From contig CM055096.1 of NCBI GenBank assembly GCA_029204225.1, positions 67,988,370 to 68,052,369 of the forward strand: a stretch of 64,000 nucleotides of DNA, given 5' to 3'. Source of the stretch: Diphasiastrum complanatum (Eukaryota > Streptophyta > Lycopodiopsida > Lycopodiales > Lycopodiaceae). Every line of letters starts with the position of its first letter. Position 1 is the stretch's first letter. Of this stretch, positions 36,449-45,911 are shown one piece after another. A program made the position numbers and the translations under genes. Below the pieces are notes generated by a model. That model worked only from the letters and a program-made list of their open reading frames with translations, was not told the origin of the DNA and did not search any database.

Positions 36449-37977
36449 TTACATTGGAATGATCATGCACAAGAAGGATTCAAAGATAGTAGACTCTCCA
36501 ATGCTCTTCATCCTTGCAAGATGCACACTTGAATGGAAAAATTGCATGAAATTTGATGACTTGGCCTTTGTCTTTGATGTACTCCTTGGAACTCTTGGGT
36601 TTTGAGGTTGATTCTCAAAATCTTCTTCTCTTTGAGGCTCCTCCTCAATCCTTACAAGCTTTTTGTCACCAAGATTGATAGTTGCATTCTCAATAGCAAC
36701 ACAAGCATCCAATTTAAACAAGCTTCCATGTTTAAATCCTTTTGATATGCAATTATTTCTTCAAAATGGAACAAACACCATGCTTGAAGTGGACATCCAA
36801 GCCACTTTCCACAAGTTGACCAACACTTAGCATATTTTTGGTGATTGATGGTACATAAAGAACATTTTCTAGATCCATACTTTTTGAGGATTCTAGACAC
36901 AAAGAGATGGTACCAACACCATATATCCTACACTCTTCATCAATTGTAGTAAAGACAAACTTTTAAGCATTACTGAAAGATTGTAAAGTTGAGAAGAAGT
37001 CCTTTTCAGTAGTCATGTGGGAGCTAGCCCCACTGTCAATCCACCAAGTGTCTCTTGAATTGCCATTGCTTGTTGGTGAGGATGTAGATGCCATCAAGAA
37101 TAGATCTCCTTCATCCTCCTACTCTTTATGTGCGAGGTTTTTTGGTTTGTTCTCCTCCTCTTTTGCTCTTTGCCTCTTGTAGCATTCAAATGCAAAATGC
37201 CCCTAAGTATCATTTTTGCCTTGACTTGTCCTTTGCCTTTGAACTTGATGTTTGATCCTCCTCCTTGGCCCCTTTTTCTTGATCCTTCTTGGATCCCTTG
37301 GTCTTGTTCTTGCCCTTGAATGAGAATTTTACTTTCTCATATCCATCTTGCAATAATAAAGAGCCCATCCTTGATTTTGCATGGAGCATCCTACACTCTT
37401 CAACCAAAGCACACTATGAAGCTTATCAATTGATGGCAAAACTTTGAACCAAATTGGAGAACTCATCTCCTAAGCCATTGAGGATCACTTGTACAAGTTT
37501 ATTATCAAGGACCTTTTCTCCTATAGAAGCCAACTCTTTGTTGAGAGACTTGATCCTTAGCACATACCATTGTGCACTTTCGTCACTTCTCCTCATGCTT
37601 TGTAAGTTTTGGTTTCTTAGCATAAGCACTCTTGAAGCGTTGTTGGATTCATATATAGCTTTTAAAGAATCCCAAGCTTCCTTGGCCGATGTGCAAGAGG
37701 CTACCTCCTTCAAGAGGTCATCACTAGCACTCATTTTGATGCAATGAAGTGCTAGTCTTGTCTTCTTCTTGTATCTAACCAACTCTTGTCCTCCAAGAGG
37801 CTCATCCTCTTCTTCTAGGACAATATCAAAGAGGTCTTGGAGCACTAAGAGTGACTCCATCCTCACTTTCCATATTGGATAGTTTGTAGAATTTAACCTA
37901 TCAGTAGGTCCGGGAAAGAGAACTCCAATAGTTCTCATCTTTCTAATGACTTGTTCTAGATTGTACTTATGAGCCAT
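36449..37977 (-). pseudogene. Ty1/copia gag and protease remnant
   Basis: The minus strand starts with a 183-codon gag frame (37977-37426): LNSTNYPIWKVRMESLLVLQ, EAWDSLKAIYES, LVQVILNGLGDEFSNLVQSF, the UBN2-type gag layout. After a stop, MVEECRMLHAKSRM is followed by a lysine-rich stretch and a partial zinc knuckle (GHFAFEC). The protease active site TWWIDSGASSHMTTEKDFFS lies near 37053 and is followed by ILYVPSITKNMLSVGQL-like sequence (about 36.8 kb). The fragment ends before the integrase. No LTR or primer binding site is visible upstream of the gag start. Confidence 0.9.
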
Positions 37978-38158
37978 GAATGATGCTTGTGCAAGTGGAA
38001 AACAAATGTCAATTTAGGAGTGGGATCTTGCGCACTATTGTAGTTGGCATGTTTGTCTCTAAACTCAAACTCATCATTTATTATATATATGATAATTGCT
38101 TTGTTATTGTAACACATTATTTCGATATACTATTTGATATATGCATTTTTCAATATGG

Positions 38159-38554
38159 AAGTATAGGTGGCATACCTCTCTTTTGTCTAATGGACAACAC
38201 TTTCGCATTGAATGCATCGACAAAAAAAGAATGACATTCGATTGTGGAGTGATGACAAGATTTCATCAAGCCAATCGCAATAGTGCAAGGGATACCAGTT
38301 TGGTAGAAAGTGACCTCGACTACATTGGAACCATACAAGAGATATTGGAAGTTGACTATAGATCTTTCAAGATCTTTTTGTTCGATATTAAATGGTTTCA
38401 AATTATATGTCGAGGGCCACATGCAACTATACGATTGGATTCAAATGGACTATTTTCTCTTTATTCAACAAATATCCTTTCCTCTTCCAATGAAACATTG
38501 GTCTTACTGAAACTCTCCACACAAGCCTACCTCATAAGCAACTATATTAAGTAA
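38159..38554 (+). pseudogene. CACTA (En/Spm) transposase C-terminal fragment, DUF4216-like
   Basis: The frame reads SNGQHFRIECIDKKRMTFDC, GVMTRFHQANRNSARDTSLV, DLDYIGTIQEILEVDYRSFK, IFLFDIKWFQI and, at the end, LLKLSTQAYLI. This follows the DUF4216 order in CACTA TNP2-type proteins: NG-x-F, NCGV, D-x-x-x-V-x-x-x-YYG-x-x-x-EI, F-x-LF-C-W and a final Q-A-x-x-VFY. No catalytic transposase domain and no CACTA terminal repeat was seen, so it is a lone fragment. Confidence 0.75.
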
Positions 38555-38622
38555 ATTTATAAATAAAAGCTAAATTTTGATTAGGGCTTTGATTAGGTAC
38601 TAGGCCATCAATCTAGTAGTCT

Positions 38623-38650
38623 AGAGAGAGAGAGAGAGAGAGAGAGAGGG
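38623..38650 (+). repeat. (GA)n microsatellite
   Basis: About 14 units that follow the CACTA fragment. Confidence 0.95.
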
Positions 38651-38713
38651 ACCGTAGAAGATAACGATTAAACATTGCACTTTTACCTCCGACCATTTGA
38701 GTACCTACTAATA

Positions 38714-39050
38714 CACTACAGCAAAAAGTGTTGACATGCATCAAAAGCATGATTGAATTGAGGAGTTGAAAGCCATAAACCAGTCATTGGATGCCTTGCT
38801 CTACCTAACATATAGCCCATAAAGTTTTGTAGGTGACAAGAAGAATCGTCACCTCAACATGGTTTTGACCTAGTTAATATGGGTGACACCTTCAATTCAC
38901 TAAAACAAAAAAAGGGTCGACATGCATCAAAAAGCATGATTGGATTGAGGACAAGTTGAAAGCCATGAGCCAATCATTGCAACACCTTGCTCCACCCAAT
39001 GTTTAGCCCACAATATTTTATAGGTGACAAGAAGTTGATCATCACTCCAA
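38714..39050. repeat. Imperfect tandem duplication, period about 186 bp
   Basis: The phrase GACATGCATCAAAA-GCATGATTG occurs at about 38733 and 38919, followed in both by TTGAGGA, AGTTGAAAGCCAT, CAATCATTG-type, CCTTGCTC and ATAGGTGACAAGAAG-type words in the same order. Confidence 0.85.
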
Positions 39051-39394
39051 CCACGACAACAAGACGTGCCATTTCTAGCTCGTCTTTTGAGCATTGTTAA
39101 TAAAGATAAAATAAAGATTGGGGCTTGGGGGAAGTGGAATCCTCAAGCCTCGGGTCCGTCAGCTGACCTTGGAATAAGTTTCTTACATTTGAATGATTTT
39201 TTAAGAGGATTATACCAGGGGTTATTTCAAGATCTTGGAGTTTTCAAAACCCCTAAAAATCATTATGCTTTCTGAGAGTTCTAGCGAGGGTTATAATGAG
39301 GTCAGAGACTTAATCTACTAACTGAGGGTAATATAAAGACGGATGAAAATTATGAGGATGTGTTTGTTTCATGCTAGTTTTGTTTTTAACAATT

Positions 39395-39660
39395 GTCGTA
39401 ACCAAACTGCTTCGGGTTGCAGAACTCAGGGCTTTACATTCAGCCTCTGTAGTTGAGAGAGATATAGTATCTTGCTTTTTACTGGACCATGAAAAACAAC
39501 GATTGCCAAAATTGAAAGCATACCCTGTAGTTGATCTTCTATCATCTATACTACCAGCCTAGTCAGCATCAACATATCCTTGTAATCTAGGCAAGACATT
39601 GTCTTTTGATTATACGCCTCTGATCAAAAATAATTTGCCAAGCCCATTTGCTTCATCATT
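39395..39660 (-). pseudogene. Ty1/copia RNase H fragment
   Basis: The minus strand reads LQGYVDAD, a stop in place of the usual Trp, then [40 protein letters not shown] and KALSSATRS. This is the conserved active-site region of copia RNase H, with AEC in place of the usual AEY. Confidence 0.92.
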
Positions 39661-40182
39661 GAGCATGCGCTCTCCACAATGGTGTGGTCCTTCCTCTTAG
39701 CTCCTCTATCTGATCTTAGCACCTTGTAATGCATGCATCTAGCTAGTTCTCTAGCAAAGCTTTGAATTTCTTAAAATAAATATCCATTAGAGAAAATATG
39801 GGCCCAAAGAGGTCCCTATAAGAAATGCCATGTAGGAGAGAGAAAAATAACAATAAAGTAATTAAAATATCATTTTATAGCTTCTTTACGCATCTGTCCA
39901 CACTACTTTCCATGTAAATGAATGCACCTTATTTTAGTCACATCAAACTTCACTGGTGCTTAAAGTATAATTCTCAAAATGCCAAAATATTCCCTCCCAA
40001 TAGTTGTGAATACTCAAAAATTTGAATTTGGAGTGACATTTCATAAACAAAGCCTACGCCATCTCTATTTCCAGGGTCGAACAAGTGTTTTTTTTTGGCG
40101 CCATCTCTATCGAACAAGTGTTTAACGCCATATCCAACTTTGTTATTGTCATTGTGTTGTTTGTTACTATACTACTGTACTG

Positions 40183-40422
40183 ATGACAAAGCTTTATCAA
40201 CTTCATGTGGATCTGTCATCAGAATATGCTCCGCTCAGGACAAGAGATTCAAAGCAACCCAAATTGTCAATTTCTGATATGATCCGATATAGGGAGGAAA
40301 AGTTAAAGCATGCAGATTTATGGTCATCAGGATCATTGTATCCTATTGATCCATATTCATTGCAACATCCGGATTTTGTAGAATATCTGCTCAGACAAAT
40401 CACGATTCTACTAACAAAGTGA
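40183..40422 (+). other. Possible exon or gene fragment, unidentified
   Basis: A 79-codon frame with protein-like composition reads LYQLHVDLSSEYAPLRTRDS, KLSISDMIRYREEKLKHADL, WSSGSLYPIDPYSLQHPDFV and EYLLRQITILLTK. It ends in ACAAA followed by GTGAGT, a strong splice-donor match at about 40418. CATCAG at 40217-40222 could act as acceptor. I do not recognise the family. It could be a captured or left-over exon of a host gene next to the copia LTR. Confidence 0.35.
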
Positions 40423-40469
40423 GTAGTTTACTTGATAAAGGATGAGAAAGGAACGTGAACTTGAAACAT

Positions 40470-40806
40470 TTCTATTCGTGAACAACCTCGAAGGATTCGC
40501 GATCTTGCAGTCAATTCGAAAGGTTCATGAAACAGTTTCTTGTAGAAGCTCGTGGTTTTCTTGTTGAAGCTCAAAAGATTCGCGAACAAGATCTTGTCAT
40601 AAAATATTCTATTTCTTGTTCAAACTCACCTGTCGCGAATAGTTCGCGAAATATTCTGAATTTTTTTTTTCAGGCTCAAAGTTGTCATCTGTCGCGAACA
40701 ATTTGCGAAAGACAAAAATGTTGTGAACAGACAAGTGTCACGAATAATTCGCGAAACACGAAGCTGTAACAAAGAGATGGACTGTCACGAATAATTCGCG
40801 AACAGA
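40470..40806 (+). repeat. Cluster of TTCGCGAA palindromic words in the LTR
   Basis: Related words occur near 40576, 40632, 40644, 40692, 40739, 40751, 40785 and 40796, such as GTCGCGAATAGTTCGCGAAA, GTCGCGAACAATTTGCGAAA and GTCACGAATAATTCGCGAAC. Each pair forms a short dyad, and units recur about every 50 bases. Confidence 0.85.
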
Positions 40807-40936
40807 AATTATTGGACCCTAGAAATAGAGCGTCTATTTGAATATCAACCATCGTAAACGGTTAGATATCTACTGTTACAGAATTAAAAGGCCAAAAGAC
40901 TTGTAAATAAAAGGCCAAAAGACCTGTCTTGTAGCA

Positions 40937-40945
40937 ATATAAATA
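40937..40945 (+). promoter_or_regulatory. TATA box of the copia LTR
   Basis: ATATAAATA lies about 290 bases before the primer binding site, a plausible position for the LTR promoter. Confidence 0.55.
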
Positions 40946-41230
40946 CATGTGCACTACTCGTTGTAACTCACTCACTCAATCAGAGACACAACAGCGAGAT
41001 AAGACAACAAGAGATGTATATTGATGATTCAAATTCATAATTATAAAAATTCATCTTTGATCAATAGTTGCTTATTGTCTGAAGTTGTCTCTTATTTATT
41101 CAATCAATGCAAATACTGTTTTATTAGTACATAAATCAGATACAGACCTGATTGAAGACACTGCTATTAGTTTGATTTATTTAAACTTTCACCGTGTTCT
41201 CTTGGAAGAATTTTTACTATTTTTTTACAA

Positions 41231-41340
41231 TGGTATCAGAGCTCCCAGGTTCAAAGCTGATATAGTGGTATCAGAGCATACAAATTCAAAGTTGATACAG
41301 TGATATCAGAATGAATTAGAGTCGATACAATGGTATCTTC
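41231..41340 (+). repeat. Repeated primer binding site units
   Basis: TGGTATCAGAGC occurs at 41231-41242 and again at 41266-41277. Decayed copies follow at about 41301 (TGATATCAGA) and 41331 (TGGTATC). Units are spaced 30-35 bases and separated by related linkers (TTCAAAGCTGATATAG, TTCAAAGTTGATACAG). Confidence 0.88.
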
Positions 41341-41578
41341 GCACCCCTCTCAGCATTCTTCATACATTCATCAACAAGCCATTATCTGGAGATTATTCAG
41401 AAATAGAAGATGTCGTCGATCAGCTAAGATCACTATAATCTTGGATCCAGAAGGTTCAAACTACTTGATTTGGAGATTAAAGACTTCACTCTTATTGAAG
41501 GGCGAAGGTCTATGGCAATGGATAGGACCAATAGAAGAGAAGCCAGTAGTTACTCCTGGCAAAGAACTTCGAGAATGA
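41331..41578 (+). pseudogene. Ty1/copia gag N-terminal remnant
   Basis: The frame opens with an ATG just after the primer binding sites and reads ILDPEGSNYLIWRLKTSLLL and KGEGLWQWIGPIEEKPVV, the typical G-x-NY-x-x-W...L-x-x-x-LW-x-x-I pattern of copia gag. It ends after about 80 codons and no further gag or pol follows. Confidence 0.7.
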
Positions 41579-42069
41579 CAAAGCTATAAAAGAAAAAAAG
41601 AAAAAAAACAAATGCAGACTGAAATTCTACAAATCTACATTTTTTATTGTGAATTGGACAATTATCTACAGAATTGAAATCATTATGTAACTTGGTGAAC
41701 ATTCTGTCAAGCTTAGCTTTATAGCTGTGCTTGTCGAGTGTCACCAGGTCCTAATAATGAATCATGTTCTTATTATGAGATCTGAACAAGGGAGTATCGA
41801 GCAGAGACTTAAATCTGAAATAAATCTCAGAAAATGCTTCCACACCAAGACCCTCAGTGATAGAAGGAAGAACAAAAAGAAAAAAGAAAAAAAAAGAGAT
41901 TTGAAATACTCTTTATTATCACTAATACCAAATTCATGAAAAAAAGATAGCAGACTAGAGTTGAAATTAGACATTTCAACAAAAAAAATACAGAGAGAAA
42001 GATTTTGAATATCGGTCAGGCGCAAAATACAAGTTAAAACAAAACTACAACGCCCTATGTGCTCCAAAG
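41579..42069. other. A-rich stretch, nothing recognised
   Basis: It follows the broken copia gag. Runs of A and AAG produce short lysine-rich frames that look like composition artefacts. Confidence 0.5.
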
Positions 42070-43600
42070 AGATATCAAAAAATCGAGTATCGAATTTGAA
42101 CGTGAGTACGAAGAACAGGAAAAATTGACAAGTAAGGCACGCTTGAGAGCGATATCGGAACAGGCAGTATCGGTTTCAGGTGCAAATTTTTAAACAGATG
42201 CGAAGCAGTGGCAAGTGTGCGCTTGAAATCAATATCCGGCGTAGAAATCAAAAAAACTTTGTGAAAATTCGCGCTGGAAATGAAGAATTTATAAAAAAAA
42301 GAAGCTACATTATTCAATTGTTTCAATGGTTTTACAGGAGAGTTCAAATTAGAAAGATCACCAAATCTTTAGGACAAGTTTAGAAAAGCTTGCAAATTCA
42401 TGGAACAAGAGAGAAGAGCATCATAGTCAAATGATATGTACTGACTGTATAAGTATTGACTGTATGAATATAGAATACAAAGTTTTCACTCTTCATCATC
42501 AGTTTTTGTATTTCCTTCAATGGTTGCATTGTCATGTAGAAATTCTCTGCTCATCGTTCGAAATCTGAACTAACAGAAAAAGTATAAACCCAATCTGGTA
42601 TTCAACAAAACGATATTTTCTCTTGCAGACAACACACATCGTAGAGCTTCTAAATTGTTCAAACAATCAAGTATACATCCTATCCAGTCTCTGCTTGAAC
42701 TCCGAAAAAAAATGAACAAGGTCAGTAAAATGCATGAAAGAGAGTGGACCTATGGAGATAACAAGAATACCGACTATATATCTGAATCTAACATAGTGGT
42801 CATAAAATACTTTAATATTGGGTTGTGCAGTCCTAAAAACTTGTAGAAAAGGGCGAGATAGGAAATAAAAGTAGTCTAAGTTTTTTGAAATTTCAAACTC
42901 AGTAAAAAATGCACTAAGTGTGCTCTCACGGCTAGCTCCAAAAGACGACACCATCTTTGGCAAATATTGCTTTTGTGCGTGAGGTAAACAGAACAGGAAA
43001 ATTTGGTTGTTAAGAATGCACACAGGAGCGATACATACGAAATTAGAACTTGGAATATCGCACTTGTGAGCACATAGACCACTAGCTACTGGAGAACAAA
43101 CAAATAGCGCGTGCAAGAGTGATATGTGTGAAAATTTAAAAAAAAAAAAAAAAACAAAAAAACAATCGGGTTGCATGTCTTTTATACATTATTTTTCACA
43201 AGTGTGAGTCAACGGTCAATGGAACACATGTTGCCTCCCTATTCATCCATACTATGACACACGTGTGACCCGACAGTTTTACACGTGTCTCAGTCTCATT
43301 GCATCATCATACATCAACATGTGGCACAATTTAATTCGCTGTCAATTCGCACGTGCGACACGCTATCCGTTCACACGTCTGAGCCCTGGGATAAAGGACT
43401 TTGCCCCCGAGGCATTTATTTCACTTTTTTTTTTGCGCTGCCTCCCCACGTATCGGTCTTGTGCGACGCTTTTGTATCTCTTTTCACCCCTATTACACTA
43501 CCTACGCACAGAAACAATGTACCGTACGGTTCCGTACATATTACTTCTTTGCGACTCTCGTTAATCGCTCATTATAATTATATTGCACACAAGTCTGATA
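42070..43600 (-). mobile_element. LTR-like region related to 7.45-8.05 kb
   Basis: It shares with the region at 7.45-8.05 kb the phrases CTTGAGAGCGATATCGG, GCTTGAAATCAATATCCGG and a series of CACATGT/CACACGTGTG words in the same orientation. The adjacent gypsy gag at 44.5-45.2 kb is on the minus strand, so this would lie at the 3' end of that element, as it does for the element at 8-11 kb. Borders are not defined. A run of A at about 43137-43153 is included. Confidence 0.4.
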
Positions 43601-43618
43601 TCTTGATAGCCTAGCAAT

Positions 43619-44082
43619 ATGGATAGGAGGAAATAGACGAGGAGAGATTTTTTGTCTATCAATTCTGCCTCAGGGCCTCCTATTGCCTTGAATCCTCCAA
43701 GGAAAACAAGAAGGCGTAACTACAATAGGTGGTTTTCTAAGATTCGAAAATATCAGAGGTCAACCAACCTGCTTATTCACAAAGCACCCTTCTACCGTAG
43801 TATTCGCCACATCACTAGGAATGATCTTGACAGTTTTGTTCAAATTCACACCCGCGAAACTTCAATGCCTTCAAGAGACTACTGAGGATTATCATAGCCT
43901 ATTTTTTAAGACTTTTATTTGCTAGCCATACATGCCAAGGAGTTATTATAATGTCAAAAGATTTTCAACTCCTATACAGGATGCGGGATAGGTATTGTAG
44001 ATTACATAAGGGTGAGCCATCTACACCCAAATCTGATTCCTTAGATAGGAAAGACCTCCCTACCAAGAGGCCTAGGAAGTAG
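43619..44082 (+). pseudogene. Histone-H3-fold (CENH3-like) pseudogene
   Basis: Reading frames in sequence give the H3 core: SKIRKYQRSTNLLIHKAPFY (alpha-N and alpha-1), RSIRHITRND, then one frame over CLQETTEDYHSLFF (alpha-2), back to DFYLLAIHAKE, then one frame over VIIMSKDFQLLYRMRDR (alpha-3). Frameshifts, plus an early stop at codon 6, break it. IRKYQ-ST and the Lys before APF resemble canonical H3. TNLLI, APF, IT, EDY and KDF resemble centromeric H3, and the N-terminal tail is not the canonical H3 tail. Loop 1 is about one codon longer than in canonical H3. RPGTVAL is missing. No introns are visible, which would suit a retroposed copy. The last frame adds a basic tail ending KRPRK before a stop at 44080. 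Confidence 0.65.
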
Positions 44083-44439
44083 CCAGTCCCCAAGAGGGCT
44101 TCGAAGAAAGTCAGTAGGATGAATATCCAAGTTTCTTCTTTGAGTAAAAATTTAGATAATCTGGCACTAGATTCGGTTGTAAAGACAGCTACAACCATTT
44201 TGGACAATCCAATTAATCTTGTAGATACTATCATTCCACCACCTCCTCCTCCTCCTCCTAAAAATTTTCTCACATATATAGATTCGGATGAATATCTGAA
44301 ATTTGATAATGACATATTTGATGTCATTGATAGAATAGGAATTTTATTTTGTTTCAAATTAGAGAAACTTGATTTTAGCATAAATTTTAGGACTATTGAT
44401 TGTTTGGATCTGAAAAAACAGACGTTCTTCTATCAGTGA
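44083..44439 (+). other. In-frame extension after the histone-like pseudogene
   Basis: After the stop at 44080 the same frame stays open to 44439: a basic start (PVPKRASKKVSR), VSSLSKNLDNLALDSVVKTA, eight consecutive prolines and an acidic segment (YIDSDEYLKFDNDIFDVIDR). I recognise no family. The shared frame suggests that it was once the C-terminus of the histone-like protein, but it may also be unrelated. Confidence 0.35.
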
Positions 44440-44539
44440 TCATGTGATAGAGTCTGGGATTTTTGCAATTTGACATTACAAGGGATTCAAGCCGAAGAGT
44501 CCTAGTTCTCAGCAATTTTTTTTCTTCAGTCCATTAAGG

Positions 44540-45211
44540 ATGGAAACGACACCTTGGCACAATGTTTGCTTAGTCTATGCACACCACGATAACGTCTTCC
44601 ATGGCTTTTTGCAATGTGACGTACTGCTCCCATCGTTTAAGCTCTCTTCGGATTCTTCGTGGTAACCCAACGAGAAACCACATAATCACTACATGATCGG
44701 GAGTCTGTGTTGCATTCGGATCTTAGATGCTTGACCCATTCGATGTAGTCTCAGACCCTTTCTCTCTTTCCCATCTTGATGCTGCTTAATAGGAGAAATG
44801 GATCTTCCAAGAACTTCCTCGATTTAAAGCGCGTGATAAGAGCCGCTTTAACCCCTTCCCATATAGACTTTTCTTTGACCAATAGGTTGAAGAACCAGTC
44901 TTGGGCTATAGTTACTAGTGACATGGAGAACAATTTCAATTTTTCTGCTGTTTGCCATAGATTTCGCACGTTTGTTCGTAGATTTGGAGGAACCTGATCG
45001 GATTTGTTGATCCATCATATTTTGGCATTTTGAGACGAGGTGCCCTCCGAACTGCTTGCAAGGATACAATAGATATGAGTTGATCCACTGGATTCATTGC
45101 TACTGGTCCTGCTGCTGGTTCAATTCGTGCAACTGCAACTCTTGGGAGGTTTGGTGCTTGATTTCCTACTCTAACTGGTACTGATCGTCCTAGTAACTGG
45201 ACTACCTGCAA
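44540..45211 (-). pseudogene. Ty3/gypsy gag remnant
   Basis: The minus strand gives LKMPKYDGSTNPIRFLQIYE, QTCEIYG, then in another frame EKLKLFSMSLVTIAQDWFFN, LLVKEKSIWEGVKAALITRF, and further on DHVVIMWFLVGLPRRIRREL and WEQYVTLQKAMED. This is the retrotransposon gag domain order (PKYDG...FL-YE, L-F-SL--A-DWF, P---R-EL, TL--A). At least two frameshifts are present. No protease or RT follows. Confidence 0.85.
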
Positions 45212-45445
45212 TACAGGATGAACAACATTTCATTTGTGAGGGATGCGTGATGGGGAAACCCCATAGAGAGAAGTTCAAAAAGGGGGGAGCTGCTAGGGCG
45301 AAGAAGCCACTTGAGCTCATTCGTAGTGACTTGTGTGGCCCGATGAAGACCATGTTGTTGGGATGAGCCTAGTACTTCATGACATTCATTGACGACTACC
45401 CTTGGAGGAAATGGATCTACTTCTTGAAGAAGAAATCTCATTAGA
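45198..45445 (+). pseudogene. Ty1/copia pre-integrase and integrase start fragment
   Basis: The plus strand reads HFICEGCVMGKPHREKF, AKKPLELIRSDLCGPMKT, then after two stops YFMTFIDDYPWRKWIYFLKK and K. This is the zinc-binding C-x-x-C and the first catalytic strand region of copia integrase. It abuts the oppositely oriented gypsy gag at 45.2 kb, so the two were joined by insertion or rearrangement. Confidence 0.9.
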
Positions 45446-45911
45446 GAAACTTAGAGCCCGACGAGGGCCTTCGAAAAAGATGTTTTTTTTTTCTTATTTT
45501 CGTAGCCATGTGGACCAATTGAAACCTTGATATCGGGGTTCTATGTAACGTAGAATTTTCCAAATATAAATAGAATAAATTTTTTTTAAATATATTACTC
45601 TTTCATCAGGCAGCATGTGGGAATGCTATTGGTTGTTGAGGCCTGCCCTTCCAGTTCATCACTACTTGAAGAGACCCAAAAATATTAAAAATGAATATAA
45701 CAGATGGTTGAAATGAGAAAATTGATGTACCATTAATGTATATGCATTGTCAAATCATGGTTTACAGGGTTAAGTAGAGTTAACTTGTAGCACCAAATAG
45801 TTCAGTGTTTCAAATTTTTGCCTACACATATTTTCAAGTTCATGGCTTTTTGCCTACGCATATTTTCAGATTCATAGTTCAGTGTTATAAATTTTTGCCT
45901 GCACATAACGA
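45446..45911. other. AT-rich stretch with a short duplication
   Basis: No gene recognised. Between 45807 and 45905 the phrase TTTTTGCCTAC-CATATTTTCA and related words are repeated. Confidence 0.5.

Larger units (their letters stand above)
40440..41229 (+). mobile_element. Ty1/copia 5' LTR (left border not resolved)
   Basis: The stretch contains a TATA box (ATATAAATA at 40937-40945) and ends in CA one base before a primer binding site. Its left part carries several near-palindromic TTCGCGAA words. The start could not be fixed; 40440 marks where that motif cluster begins. The gag-like frame that follows supports a plus-strand element. Confidence 0.65.

Noticed and set aside
43137-43165. A run as a poly-A tail of a retroposed gene
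   Set aside because: It lies upstream of the plus-strand histone-like pseudogene, on the wrong side for its tail.
43965-44381. 138-codon minus-strand frame with a glycine run
   Set aside because: The glycine run is the complement of the CCT/CCA proline run of the plus-strand frame; the plus-strand reading continues the histone-like frame and is preferred.
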